From a bacterium (lineage in GTDB: Bacteria > Sumerlaeota > Sumerlaeia > UBA8349), in the NCBI GenBank assembly GCA_013203855.1, contig JABMPG010000006.1:1-6772 (forward strand): a stretch of DNA of 6,772 nucleotides, read 5' to 3'. Made by a program: the position numbers and the translations under genes. The first letter of the stretch is position 1, and each line of letters begins with the position of its first letter. Shown one piece after another: positions 1-6,172 of this stretch. The notes beneath the pieces were generated by a model. The model was not told where the DNA came from. It saw nothing but the letters and a program-made list of their open reading frames with translations, and ran no database searches.

Positions 1-630
1 CGCGTGGATTGCCTCTCCGGCGAACTCCATCGTGCGATAGGTCGCGCCGTCCACGCCGATGTCGCCGATGATGTGGAGGATCAAGTCTTTGGCCATCAGG
101 TAAGGCGGCAGCTTGCCTTCGAAAACGAATCGCATCGTCGGGGGGACCTTCACCCAGAGTTTGCCCGTGCCCATGATGAAAGCCGCGTCCGTGTTGCCAA
201 TACCGGTCGCGAACAGGCCGAAGGCGCCGTGCGTGCAGGTGTGGGAGTCGGTGCCGAAGATCACCTCGCCCGGCCGTGCGTGGCCTTCGGCGGGCAGCGC
301 CACGTGGCAGACGCCTTGGTAGCGCTCCGTCCCCACGTCGTAGTACCAGGGCAGGTCCTGTTCCTTGGCGAACTGCCTCAGGATGTCAATGTTGCGGCTG
401 GCCTTCTCGTCTTTCGTGAAGATATAATGATCGGGAATGATGACAACTTTCTGGCGATCCCAGACGCGCGCCTGCTCGCCAAATCGCTCCTTGAAAATCC
501 CGATCGTGCCTGGACCGCAAACGTCATGGGTCAGGAGGACGTCCACGTTGATCCAGATGTTTTCTCCGGGCTGCACGTCTGAGCGTCCGGCGTGGCCGGC
601 GAGGATTTTCTCGGTCATTGTCATACCCAT
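1..630 (-). CDS. leuC: 3-isopropylmalate dehydratase large subunit, HacA/archaeal-like type (N-terminal 210 aa, partial)
   Basis: This is the N-terminal half of a cytoplasmic aconitase-superfamily [4Fe-4S] hydro-lyase. LeuC, with the small subunit LeuD, isomerises 2-isopropylmalate to 3-isopropylmalate in leucine synthesis. Read on the minus strand it begins MGMTMTEKILAGHAG. It carries VLLTHDVCGPGTIGIF (residues 31-46), the substrate-binding loop GTDSHTCTHGAFG (126-138), then FATGIGNTDAAF and a KVPPTMRF segment (161-168). FATG.G.TD fits the shorter LeuC2/HacA subfamily better than the E. coli type. The cluster-ligand cysteines lie further downstream in this family and are outside the window. 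ATG 630 is chosen because AGGAG (640-644) sits 9 bases upstream; ATGs at 624 and 618 are spaced worse. The frame is open to the left edge, and full-length relatives have about 420 residues. Homoaconitase or another LeuC-like dehydratase is the main alternative. A leuD partner is expected beyond the edge but not seen. Confidence 0.93.
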   Translation of the reverse strand, partial: MGMTMTEKILAGHAGRSDVQPGENIWINVDVLLTHDVCGPGTIGIFKERFGEQARVWDRQKVVIIPDHYIFTKDEKASRNIDILRQFAKEQDLPWYYDVGTERYQGVCHVALPAEGHARPGEVIFGTDSHTCTHGAFGLFATGIGNTDAAFIMGTGKLWVKVPPTMRFVFEGKLPPYLMAKDLILHIIGDIGVDGATYRTMEFAGEAIHA

Positions 631-652
631 TGTCAGGTTCTCCTCTTCTGTG

Positions 653-677
653 TTGAGACGCCGGCTGCAAGTCTCAA
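653..677. repeat. 7-bp inverted repeat in the leuC leader
   Basis: TTGAGAC (653-659) and GTCTCAA (671-677) form a perfect 7-bp inverted repeat with an 11-base spacer. It lies between the predicted leuC transcription start (about 696) and the leuC ribosome binding site (640-644). It could be an operator for a dimeric repressor or a leader-RNA hairpin. There is no T tract behind it in either direction, so it is not a standard terminator. The sequence GTCTCAA recurs at 1008-1014 in the efflux promoter. Confidence 0.5.
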
Positions 678-702
678 ACCCGCCAAGCCAGCGCAAGCGA
701 GT

Positions 703-731
703 ATTGTAAACCTCCAGAGGCTAAGGGGCAA
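703..731 (-). promoter_or_regulatory. sigma70-type promoter for leuC
   Basis: On the minus strand, TTGCCC (726-731) is followed by a 17-base spacer and TACAAT (703-708), a 5/6 match to the -10 consensus. The predicted start near 696 gives a leader of about 65 bases before the leuC ATG at 630. The -35 match is only 4/6, but the spacer is ideal and the direction and position fit. Confidence 0.6.
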
Positions 732-795
732 GTTGGAGTTTTTCGGGGATCGGTGAAAAGGGCAGGATCTTGTGCCATAGACGAAACTCTGGGGC

Positions 796-852
796 AAGTG
801 TCTCATCTGTCTCGTTGTTTGCTCAGGCCAATACTGATCCCGCGAGACACTT
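796..852. repeat. 9-bp inverted repeat with an extra TGTCTC half-site; possible enhancer-type activator sites
   Basis: AAGTGTCTC (796-804) and GAGACACTT (844-852) are perfect reverse complements separated by 39 bases. A second TGTCTC (808-813) repeats the left arm exactly 9 bases downstream. The spacing between arms is too long for a typical hairpin and suggests paired protein-binding sites. They lie about 90-145 bases upstream of the start predicted for the sigma54-type promoter at 913-928, the distance at which sigma54 enhancer-binding activators usually bind. The enhancer role is inference. Confidence 0.45.
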
Positions 853-912
853 TCGGCACGCCGCGTTTGCATAACCTCTGTTTTTTCAGCACTCCGCCCC
901 TTTTCCAAAGTC

Positions 913-928
913 TGGCACGCCTCCTGCT
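913..928 (+). promoter_or_regulatory. Candidate sigma54 (-24/-12) promoter for the efflux operon
   Basis: TGGCACG (913-919), four bases, then CTGCT (924-928) matches the RpoN consensus TGGCACG-N4-TTGCW at every informative base except one T to C change in the -12 box. The essential GG and GC are correctly spaced, and a pyrimidine precedes the -24 box as expected. The predicted start is near 939, about 165 bases before the adaptor ATG. Sigma54 promoters need an upstream-bound activator, and the inverted repeats at 796-852 could supply its site. Confidence 0.5.
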
Positions 929-929
929 T

Positions 930-941
930 TCTGTTGACAGA
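930..941. promoter_or_regulatory. 12-bp palindrome TCTGT-TG-ACAGA, operator-like
   Basis: A perfect 5+5 palindrome with a 2-base centre lies just downstream of the sigma54-type -12 box and overlaps its predicted start. GAGACA (940-945) continues from it. Its location suits a repressor site, but short palindromes arise by chance, so support is modest. Confidence 0.3.
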
Positions 942-998
942 GACAGAGGCCGGCGGGACAGGGCGCTTTCAGCTCCGATGGCCCCCGGATTCCATCTC

Positions 999-1027
999 TT
1001 GACACCTGTCTCAAAACACCGGATAAT
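999..1027 (+). promoter_or_regulatory. Strong sigma70-type promoter for the efflux operon
   Basis: A consensus TTGACA (999-1004), a 17-base spacer and GATAAT (1022-1027, 5/6 match) form a near-perfect housekeeping promoter. The expected start is about 1034, giving a leader of about 70 bases. The spacer contains GACA-CC-TGTC (1001-1010) and TGTCTCAA (1007-1014), and TTGAGA (1040-1045) is the inverse of TCTCAA (1009-1014). The -10 box is therefore flanked by inverted half-sites, which a repressor could occupy. Such a strong core promoter usually implies either constitutive expression or repression. Confidence 0.7.
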
Positions 1028-1060
1028 CTACCCGAATTGTTGAGATTTATGTTAGCTATG

Positions 1061-1080
1061 CCCCGTCGTCCGCGACGGGG
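1061..1080 (+). promoter_or_regulatory. Leader hairpin just upstream of the adaptor ribosome binding site
   Basis: CCCCGTCG (1061-1068) and CGACGGGG (1073-1080) are perfect complements with a 4-base loop, giving a very stable 8-bp stem in the efflux mRNA leader. The stem ends 13 bases before the GGGAG ribosome binding sequence (1094-1098). No T tract follows, so it is not an intrinsic terminator. It could protect the mRNA 5' end or tune translation. The structure is plain in the sequence; its role is inferred. Confidence 0.5.
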
Positions 1081-1104
1081 CGAACATCCAAAAGGGAGAA
1101 CGTG

Positions 1105-2241
1105 ATGAAAATCGGGTTCGTGCTCAAGAAGAGCCTCATTGTTCTGGCGGCGCTCGTGGCGTTGGTCCTCATTCTCGCCTACATGAGCGGGGCCTTCTTC
1201 GAGAAGGTCGAGCCGGGCCGCGTTGAAGCGGGCGGCAGGCGTCTCGGGGATCTCCCGATCGATGTGGTTCACAAAGTCGTCCAGACCCAGCAGGTGGAGG
1301 TGGTCGGCACGATCCGCGCCGAGAGGCAGACCGAGATCTCGGCCCGGCTGATGGCGTCCATCGAGGAAATGCCTGTCCGCTCCGGCGAAAAAGTCTCCCG
1401 GGGCGATCTTCTGGTCCGGCTCGATGACCGGGACCTCCAGGCCCAGCTCGAACGCGCCCGCCAGGCCGTCAAGGAGGCCGAAGTCAACGCCCGCAATGCG
1501 GAGAAGGACTACGAGCGCTTCAAGAGGTTGCGCGAGCAGAACGTCGCTTCGGCGAAGGAGTTCGACGACGCCCTGGCCCGTCATCAGGCCGCCCAGTCCC
1601 AGCTCCTCCAATCGCGGGAAGCCGTCAGCGGGGCGGAGACTATGCTCTCCTTCACCGTCATCCGGGCTCCGGCCGACGGTGTGGTCGTTGATCGCCAGAT
1701 GGATGTGGGAGACACGGCCCAGCCGAGCCGTTCTATTGTGACTATCTACGACCCCAACTCGCTTCGCCTCGAAGCCGCGGTTCCCGAGGTCCTCGCCTCG
1801 GGCCTTCGGATTGGCGACAGACTTCAGTTCGCCATCGACACCCTGCCCGCTACCAGTCAGAATCCGCTAACCGGCGCGGTTGAGGAGATCGTTCCGCAAG
1901 CCGACACCGCCAGCCGCTCCGTCCTGGTCAAAGTCGGTCTGCCCAAAGAGATCCCGCCCGTCGTTCAGGGCGCCTTCGGTCGCCTGCTGATTCCCGACAA
2001 GGAGCGGGTTCGCCTCTGCCTTGCTCAGTCGGCTGTCAAGGCGGTGGGCCAGCTCCGTTTCGTGGACGTGGTTCGAGAGGATGAGACCCTTGAACGTCGT
2101 CAGATCAAGCTGGGCATGTCCAGCCCTTATGGTCGCGTCGAGGTTCTCTCTGGTCTCGAGCCGGATGAGCATGTCGTCCTCTACGGTCCCCCGCCCCAGC
2201 CCCTGCCGGAAGGGGTCCGCCTCTTCGGGGAGGCCGAGTGA
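1105..2241 (+). CDS. RND efflux periplasmic adaptor (membrane fusion protein, HlyD/AcrA-like)
   Basis: This 378-residue protein should bridge the inner-membrane pump encoded next and an outer-membrane channel. It starts with MKIGFVLKKS and a hydrophobic anchor (about residues 10-31). There is no lipobox cysteine, so it is probably membrane-anchored rather than a lipoprotein. A beta-barrel/lipoyl segment follows (about 64-108, with GEKVSRGDLLVRLDD), then an Ala/Glu/Arg/Gln-rich coiled-coil hairpin (about 109-180). The second lipoyl half carries the family signature IRAPADGVVV plus VGDTAQPS (186-208). The C-terminal beta-barrel and membrane-proximal domains include VLSGLEPDEHVVLYG (347-361). 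Length is normal for the family. ATG 1105 is preferred over GTG 1102 because GGGAG (1094-1098) lies 6 bases before it. The stop overlaps the next start. Substrates cannot be told from sequence. The family call is secure. Confidence 0.95.
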   Translation: MKIGFVLKKSLIVLAALVALVLILAYMSGAFFEKVEPGRVEAGGRRLGDLPIDVVHKVVQTQQVEVVGTIRAERQTEISARLMASIEEMPVRSGEKVSRGDLLVRLDDRDLQAQLERARQAVKEAEVNARNAEKDYERFKRLREQNVASAKEFDDALARHQAAQSQLLQSREAVSGAETMLSFTVIRAPADGVVVDRQMDVGDTAQPSRSIVTIYDPNSLRLEAAVPEVLASGLRIGDRLQFAIDTLPATSQNPLTGAVEEIVPQADTASRSVLVKVGLPKEIPPVVQGAFGRLLIPDKERVRLCLAQSAVKAVGQLRFVDVVREDETLERRQIKLGMSSPYGRVEVLSGLEPDEHVVLYGPPPQPLPEGVRLFGEAE

Positions 2242-5200
2242 TGAGCGACCAATCCCGCGTCTCCCTCACCCAGCGCGTCGTCGAGATTTTCCTCAGGGGC
2301 AACCTGTCGGTGCTGCTTCTCGTCCTGTCTCTCTTGGCGGGCGCGGTGGCTCTGATTGTTACGCCTCGCGAGGAAGAGCCCCAGATTGTTGTTCCTCTGG
2401 CCGATGTCTTCATCCGGGTTCCCGGCGCTTCGGCCGAGGAAGTGGAACGTCAGGTCGCCACGCGACTCGAAAAGCTTCTTTTTCAGATCGACGGTGTCGA
2501 GTACGTCTACTCCATGTCCCGCCCCGAGATGGCCATCGTCACGGTGCGGTTCTATGTGGGGGAAGATCGCGAGGACTCCCTCGTCAAGATCTACAACAAG
2601 GTTCAGTCGAATATCGACCGTGTCCCCGCCTCCGTGGCGGGATGGGTCGTGAAGCCGGTCGAGATCGACGACGTGCCTATCGTCAACATCTCGGTCTTCA
2701 GCGACCGCTACGACGACGCTGACCTTCGCCGACTTGCGGAGGAGGTGGAGGTCCAACTCCAGTCGGTCAAGAACACGAACCGAATCGATGTCATCGGCGG
2801 ACGCCCTCGCACGATCCGCGTCGAGCTCGATCCCGCTCGTCTCGCCGCTCATTCTCTTTCGGCTCTCGAAGTCGCCCAGGCGATCCAGACGAGCAACGTT
2901 CAGGGCTCGGCCGGTGCGTTCGACGCCACGAACCAGGAGTTCCTCGTCGACGCTGGCGTCTTTCTCGGCGATGCCCAGGACGTGCGCCGTCTCGTGGTCG
3001 GAGTTGAACAAGGCAAGCCGGTTCACCTCGGCGAGGTAGCCACCGTCCTCGACGTCCCCGCCGAAGTCAACAGTTACACTTGGATGGGGTTCGGCCCCCG
3101 CGCTGAAAATGTTCCGGAAGCCCTCGCCGCCTCTGCCGAATCCGAGGGCCGCCTGTTTCCCGCCGTTCACGTCGCCGTCGCGAAGAAGAAGGGCGCGAAT
3201 GCCGTCTGGGTCGCTCGCGCGGTGGCAGAGCGCATGGAAGAGTTGAAGCGCGAGATCTTCCCCGACGATGTGCATTATCGCATCACCCGCAACTACGGCG
3301 AAACCGCGAACCACAAAGTCAACGAACTGATCGAGGGCCTGACCATCGCCCTGATCGTCGTGATCGGACTGATTTTTCTCGCCATGGGATGGCGCGAGGC
3401 CCTTATCATCGCCGTTGCCGTTCCCGTCACTTTCGCCCTGACGCTGCTGATCAACTATTTGTTTGGCTATACCATCAACCGCGTGACCCTCTTCGCCCTG
3501 ACTCTCGCTCTGGGCCTGGTCGTGGATGATCCGATCGTCGATGTCGAGAACATCTACCGCCACTTCAAAATGCGCAAGGAGCCGCCCCTTCGGGCCGTCC
3601 TCAGCGCGGTCAACGAGGTGCGGCCGCCGATCATCCTGGCCACGCTTGCCGTCATCGTCTCGTTCGTGCCGATGTTCTTTATCACCGGCATGATGGGCCC
3701 CTACATGCGTCCCATGGCTTTGAACGTGCCTCTGTCGATGCTCATGTCGCTCGTGGTCGCCTTCACCCTCACGCCCTGGCTCAGCTACCATGTTTTGAAG
3801 GGCGACTATGGCAAGAAAGAGGAAGAGCCCTGGCAGGTCGAGAAGAGCCCTATCTACAAAGTCTACAACACGGTCCTGCCCATTTTCATGAACTCCCGGG
3901 TCGCCCAATGGGTTCTTCTCGGGATCGCAATGGTCCTCTTCGCCTTCGCGGGCTGGCTTGCCATGGCCCGCTTTGTTCCCCTGAAGATGCTTCCCTTCGA
4001 TAACAAGAACGAGTTTCAGGTGGTGGTGGACATGCCTGAAGGAACGACGCTCGAAACCACCGACGCCGCGCTGCGCTCACTTACCGATTATCTGCGTACC
4101 GTTCCCGAGGTCACCGATTTCCAGACCTACGCAGGCCTCGCCTCCGCCATGGACTTCAACGGGATGGTCCGCCACTACTATCTGCGCGCAGGATCGAACG
4201 TCGGTGAGATCCGGGTTAACATCGTCCCGAAGAAGAGCCGCGACCAGCAGAGCCACGGGCTGACACTGCGACTCCGCGACGATCTGTCGGAAGTGGGCAA
4301 CCGCCTGGGCGCCAATATCAAGATTGTCGAAGTCCCGCCGGGGCCGCCCGTCATCGCCACCGTCACCGCGGAAATCCGTGGCGAGGCCGGCACTCCCTAT
4401 GAGGACATCATCGCCGCCGCCCGTCTCGTCCGGCAACGGATGGAGATGGAAGAGGGCGTGGTTGACATCGACGACTCTTTCGAAGAGGACCAGACCAAGT
4501 ATGTCTTCATCACCGACAAGGAGAAGGCCGCGCTGAATGGCGTTTCAACACAGGATGTCGTCCGCACGGTCCAACTTGCCCTCGAGGGCATGTCCGCGGG
4601 ATCCCTGCGTCAACCCGACGAAGTGAATCCGCTCGAGATCGAGCTGATCCTGCCCCGCGAGATGCGTTCGAGCCTCGGGGAGTTGCGGAGGGTTTACGTT
4701 GAAGGTCGCCAGGGCAACCTTGTCACGCTGGGCGAGATCGGACACTTCGAGGAGCGCATCCAGGACAAGACCATCTATCACAAGAATCTGGAGCGGCTCG
4801 GCTATGTCTTCGCCGAAATGGCGGGCCGCGCGCCGGCTGAAGCGATCCTCGACATCTCGGCCGATCAGGTTGATCTGCCCGAGACCGGCGAGGTGGGGGT
4901 GTTTGAGGATCAGATTGATCTGCGGCCGGTCGGCGGCCGGTCGTACCTGCACAATGGGGCGGGGATTCCTTGGGCGCTGCCTGAGGGGATCCAGGTCAAA
5001 TGGTCTGGCGAGGGGGAGTGGGACATCACGATTCGCGTCTTCCGCGATCTGGGCATCGCCTTCGCCGCCGCGTGTCTGGGCATCTATATTCTGCTCGTGT
5101 ACCAGACCGGCTCGTATTTCATGCCCCTCATTCTCATGATCTCGATTCCTCTGACCATGATCGGCATCATGCCCGGCTTCTGGCTGCTGAACACGATCAC

Positions 5201-5591
5201 CGGCGAAAGCATCGGCGGGTATCCGAACCCGACGTTTTTCACCGCGACGGCCATGATTGGCATGATCGCCCTTTCCGGCATCGCCGTTCGCAACGCTATT
5301 CTCCTTATCGAGTTCGCGCACGAGGCGCTCAGGCGGGGCATGACTCTTCGCGAAAGCCTCATCCAGTCCGGCGCGGTCCGCCTGCGCCCCATTTTTCTGA
5401 CCGCTTCGACGGCCGGCCTGGCGGCGATCCCGATCACGCTCGACCCGATCTTCTCCGGCCTCGCCTGGGCCCTCATCTTCGGGCTCGCGGTATCGACCGC
5501 CTTCACGCTGCTCCTGATTCCGGTAGTCTACTGGATGGTCTACCGAAACCGGCCCGGCCACGGCCTGCCCCAGGCGCTGGAGGAAGAGTAA
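2241..5591 (+). CDS. RND-family inner-membrane efflux permease (AcrB-like)
   Basis: This 1116-residue proton-driven exporter pairs with the adaptor upstream. ATG 2241 overlaps the adaptor stop by one base (TGATG), with GGGGAGG (2227-2233) as ribosome binding site, so translation is probably coupled. The RND plan is complete: TM1 (about 22-40), a periplasmic porter loop (about 41-364), TM2-TM6 (about 365-510), TM7 (about 555-576), a second porter loop (about 577-936) and TM8-TM12. The proton-relay pair in TM4 is present as LVVDDPIVDVEN, with Asp429 and Asp430. In TM10, SGIAVRNAILLIEF has Arg1017 where AcrB has Lys940. It is about 65 residues longer than AcrB, mostly in the second periplasmic loop. 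KWSGEGEWDITIRVFRDLG before TM8 resembles a HAE1-like subgroup of AcrB relatives. A drug, solvent or metabolite exporter is likely; heavy-metal (CusA) type is less likely. No frameshift is visible. Confidence 0.95.
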   Translation: MSDQSRVSLTQRVVEIFLRGNLSVLLLVLSLLAGAVALIVTPREEEPQIVVPLADVFIRVPGASAEEVERQVATRLEKLLFQIDGVEYVYSMSRPEMAIVTVRFYVGEDREDSLVKIYNKVQSNIDRVPASVAGWVVKPVEIDDVPIVNISVFSDRYDDADLRRLAEEVEVQLQSVKNTNRIDVIGGRPRTIRVELDPARLAAHSLSALEVAQAIQTSNVQGSAGAFDATNQEFLVDAGVFLGDAQDVRRLVVGVEQGKPVHLGEVATVLDVPAEVNSYTWMGFGPRAENVPEALAASAESEGRLFPAVHVAVAKKKGANAVWVARAVAERMEELKREIFPDDVHYRITRNYGETANHKVNELIEGLTIALIVVIGLIFLAMGWREALIIAVAVPVTFALTLLINYLFGYTINRVTLFALTLALGLVVDDPIVDVENIYRHFKMRKEPPLRAVLSAVNEVRPPIILATLAVIVSFVPMFFITGMMGPYMRPMALNVPLSMLMSLVVAFTLTPWLSYHVLKGDYGKKEEEPWQVEKSPIYKVYNTVLPIFMNSRVAQWVLLGIAMVLFAFAGWLAMARFVPLKMLPFDNKNEFQVVVDMPEGTTLETTDAALRSLTDYLRTVPEVTDFQTYAGLASAMDFNGMVRHYYLRAGSNVGEIRVNIVPKKSRDQQSHGLTLRLRDDLSEVGNRLGANIKIVEVPPGPPVIATVTAEIRGEAGTPYEDIIAAARLVRQRMEMEEGVVDIDDSFEEDQTKYVFITDKEKAALNGVSTQDVVRTVQLALEGMSAGSLRQPDEVNPLEIELILPREMRSSLGELRRVYVEGRQGNLVTLGEIGHFEERIQDKTIYHKNLERLGYVFAEMAGRAPAEAILDISADQVDLPETGEVGVFEDQIDLRPVGGRSYLHNGAGIPWALPEGIQVKWSGEGEWDITIRVFRDLGIAFAAACLGIYILLVYQTGSYFMPLILMISIPLTMIGIMPGFWLLNTITGESIGGYPNPTFFTATAMIGMIALSGIAVRNAILLIEFAHEALRRGMTLRESLIQSGAVRLRPIFLTASTAGLAAIPITLDPIFSGLAWALIFGLAVSTAFTLLLIPVVYWMVYRNRPGHGLPQALEEE
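4922..4943. repeat. 11-bp perfect tandem duplication inside the RND gene
   Basis: GCGGCCGGTCG occurs twice back to back (4922-4932 and 4933-4943), in the codons for about residues 894-901 (LRPVGGRS). Because 11 is not a multiple of 3, the copies are read in different frames and the protein is not repeated. The gene stays open through it. Around it (about 4890-5025) many codons end in G, including several GGG glycines, where the rest of the gene favours GGC. Confidence 0.7.
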
Positions 5592-5669
5592 TTGTTTCTG
5601 ACGGGATGAGCGGAATGTGGAGTGGGTAGTTTTGAAGGGGCGCCTTTGGGAGAGCGCTGAAGCGATGCT

Positions 5670-5700
5670 TCCCGTTCCCTTTCGAAACGGGACTGTTTTT
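5670..5700 (+). terminator. Intrinsic terminator of the efflux operon
   Basis: TCCCGTT (5670-5676) and AACGGGA (5686-5692) form a 7-bp stem with a 9-base loop, followed by CTGTTTTT (5693-5700). It lies 78 bases after the permease stop and should separate the efflux operon from the DUF2892 gene. A second small hairpin, GAAGC-GAT-GCTTC (5659-5671), overlaps its left arm by two bases and would compete with it weakly. Confidence 0.75.
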
Positions 5701-5790
5701 CCGCAAAGTCGCCTTCCATCGCACCGGGGCAGTATGGCTTGCGCACTCCAAGAACAGATCTCGCAGAACGCGTAAAGGAGGAAAGATGAG

Positions 5791-6033
5791 ATGACAAGAG
5801 AGCGAATCGTCAGACTCGTGGCGGGAGCCATGGTTCTGGTTAGTTTGGCCCTGGGCGTCTGGGTCAATTCCTGGTGGTTGTTGCTCACCGCGTTCGTTGG
5901 CGCGAACCTTTTCCAGTCCGCCCTGACGAAATGGTGCCTGCTCGATGACATTCTGCGGATGTTTTTCGGCGTCAAGAGCGAGGCGGAGAGAGTCCGCCAG
6001 GACACTGAGATCAAGCCCCCTCAGACGAGGTAA
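5791..6033 (+). CDS. DUF2892 (YgaP-like) small inner-membrane protein
   Basis: An 80-residue protein with two hydrophobic helices (about 8-24 and 28-45), followed by the family hallmark NLFQSALTKWCLLDDIL (39-55). This corresponds to the N.(L/F)Q...T.FCPL..IL pattern of DUF2892, including the conserved cysteine (Cys49). The tail (60-80) is charged and probably cytoplasmic. In E. coli YgaP the same membrane unit is fused to a rhodanese domain; here it stands alone, which is common in the family. Its biochemical role is not established. ATG 5791 follows a strong AAGGAGG (5775-5781) with 9-base spacing. The nearer ATG at 5786 opens only a two-codon frame (ATG AGA TGA). It lies downstream of the efflux terminator, and I see no convincing promoter in 5701-5774. 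Confidence 0.85.
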   Translation: MTRERIVRLVAGAMVLVSLALGVWVNSWWLLLTAFVGANLFQSALTKWCLLDDILRMFFGVKSEAERVRQDTEIKPPQTR

Positions 6034-6078
6034 AGGCCGGCGATGTCCAGTGGAAAGTCGGCACAAGGGGGAAATATC

Positions 6079-6107
6079 TTGCCAAAGGCGGTCGGAATCG
6101 GATACAA
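6079..6107 (+). promoter_or_regulatory. Weak candidate promoter upstream of floA
   Basis: TTGCCA (6079-6084, 5/6 match) is followed by a poor -10 region, GATACA (6101-6106, 16-base spacer) or ATACAA (6102-6107, 17-base spacer). It would place a start about 60 bases before the floA ATG. The 139-base gap between the DUF2892 gene and floA shows no terminator, so read-through from upstream is an alternative. Confidence 0.25.
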
Positions 6108-6172
6108 GACGGTAACGGTAGCAGGATGTGTTATCTTGGTGCAACAGTCCGTCGGATCGGAGGAAAGAATAT

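Larger units (their letters stand above)
631..1104. other. Divergent intergenic regulatory region between leuC and the efflux operon
   Basis: No credible gene lies in these 474 bases. The open frames that cross it (plus strand 753-1043, minus strand 633-908) have Arg/Ser/Pro-rich translations without recognisable motifs and would run through promoters or ribosome binding sites. The region holds one leftward promoter, two candidate rightward promoters of different sigma classes, a cluster of TGTCTC/GAGACA hexamers (799, 808, 844, 940, 1007), several inverted repeats and a leader hairpin. Its length and content suggest that at least the efflux operon is under transcription-factor control. Confidence 0.75.

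Noticed and set aside
4..582. 192-codon plus-strand open frame
   Set aside because: It is antisense to leuC, whose minus-strand frame gives a clear family match; the plus-strand translation is typical GC-rich shadow.
633..908. 91-codon minus-strand open frame upstream of leuC
   Set aside because: It covers the leuC promoter, leader repeat and ribosome binding site, and its translation looks like non-coding sequence.
934..962. TTGACA at 934-939 as another sigma70 -35 box
   Set aside because: No acceptable -10 hexamer lies 16-18 bases downstream; the sequence there is GC-rich.
753..1043. 96-codon plus-strand open frame in the intergenic region
   Set aside because: It has no recognisable motif, an erratic composition and no clear ribosome binding site, and it runs through both rightward promoters.
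1061..1080. Leader hairpin as an intrinsic terminator or attenuator
   Set aside because: No T tract follows the stem and no alternative pairing partner was found in the leader.
2181..3908. 575-codon minus-strand open frame rich in Asp, His, Arg and Gly
   Set aside because: It is antisense to the RND permease; the His/Asp/Arg-rich composition is typical of an opposite-strand shadow in a GC-rich gene.
5726..5746. Possible -24/-12 site (GGCA...TTGC) upstream of the DUF2892 gene
   Set aside because: The GG to GC spacing is wrong and the -24 box is poor.
5786..5794. Two-codon ATG AGA TGA frame overlapping the DUF2892 start
   Set aside because: It is only 4 bases from the ribosome binding sequence and probably incidental, although a start-stop minicistron effect cannot be excluded.
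4545..6014. 489-codon minus-strand open frame
   Set aside because: It is antisense to the permease 3' half, the terminator and the DUF2892 gene, with no family motifs.
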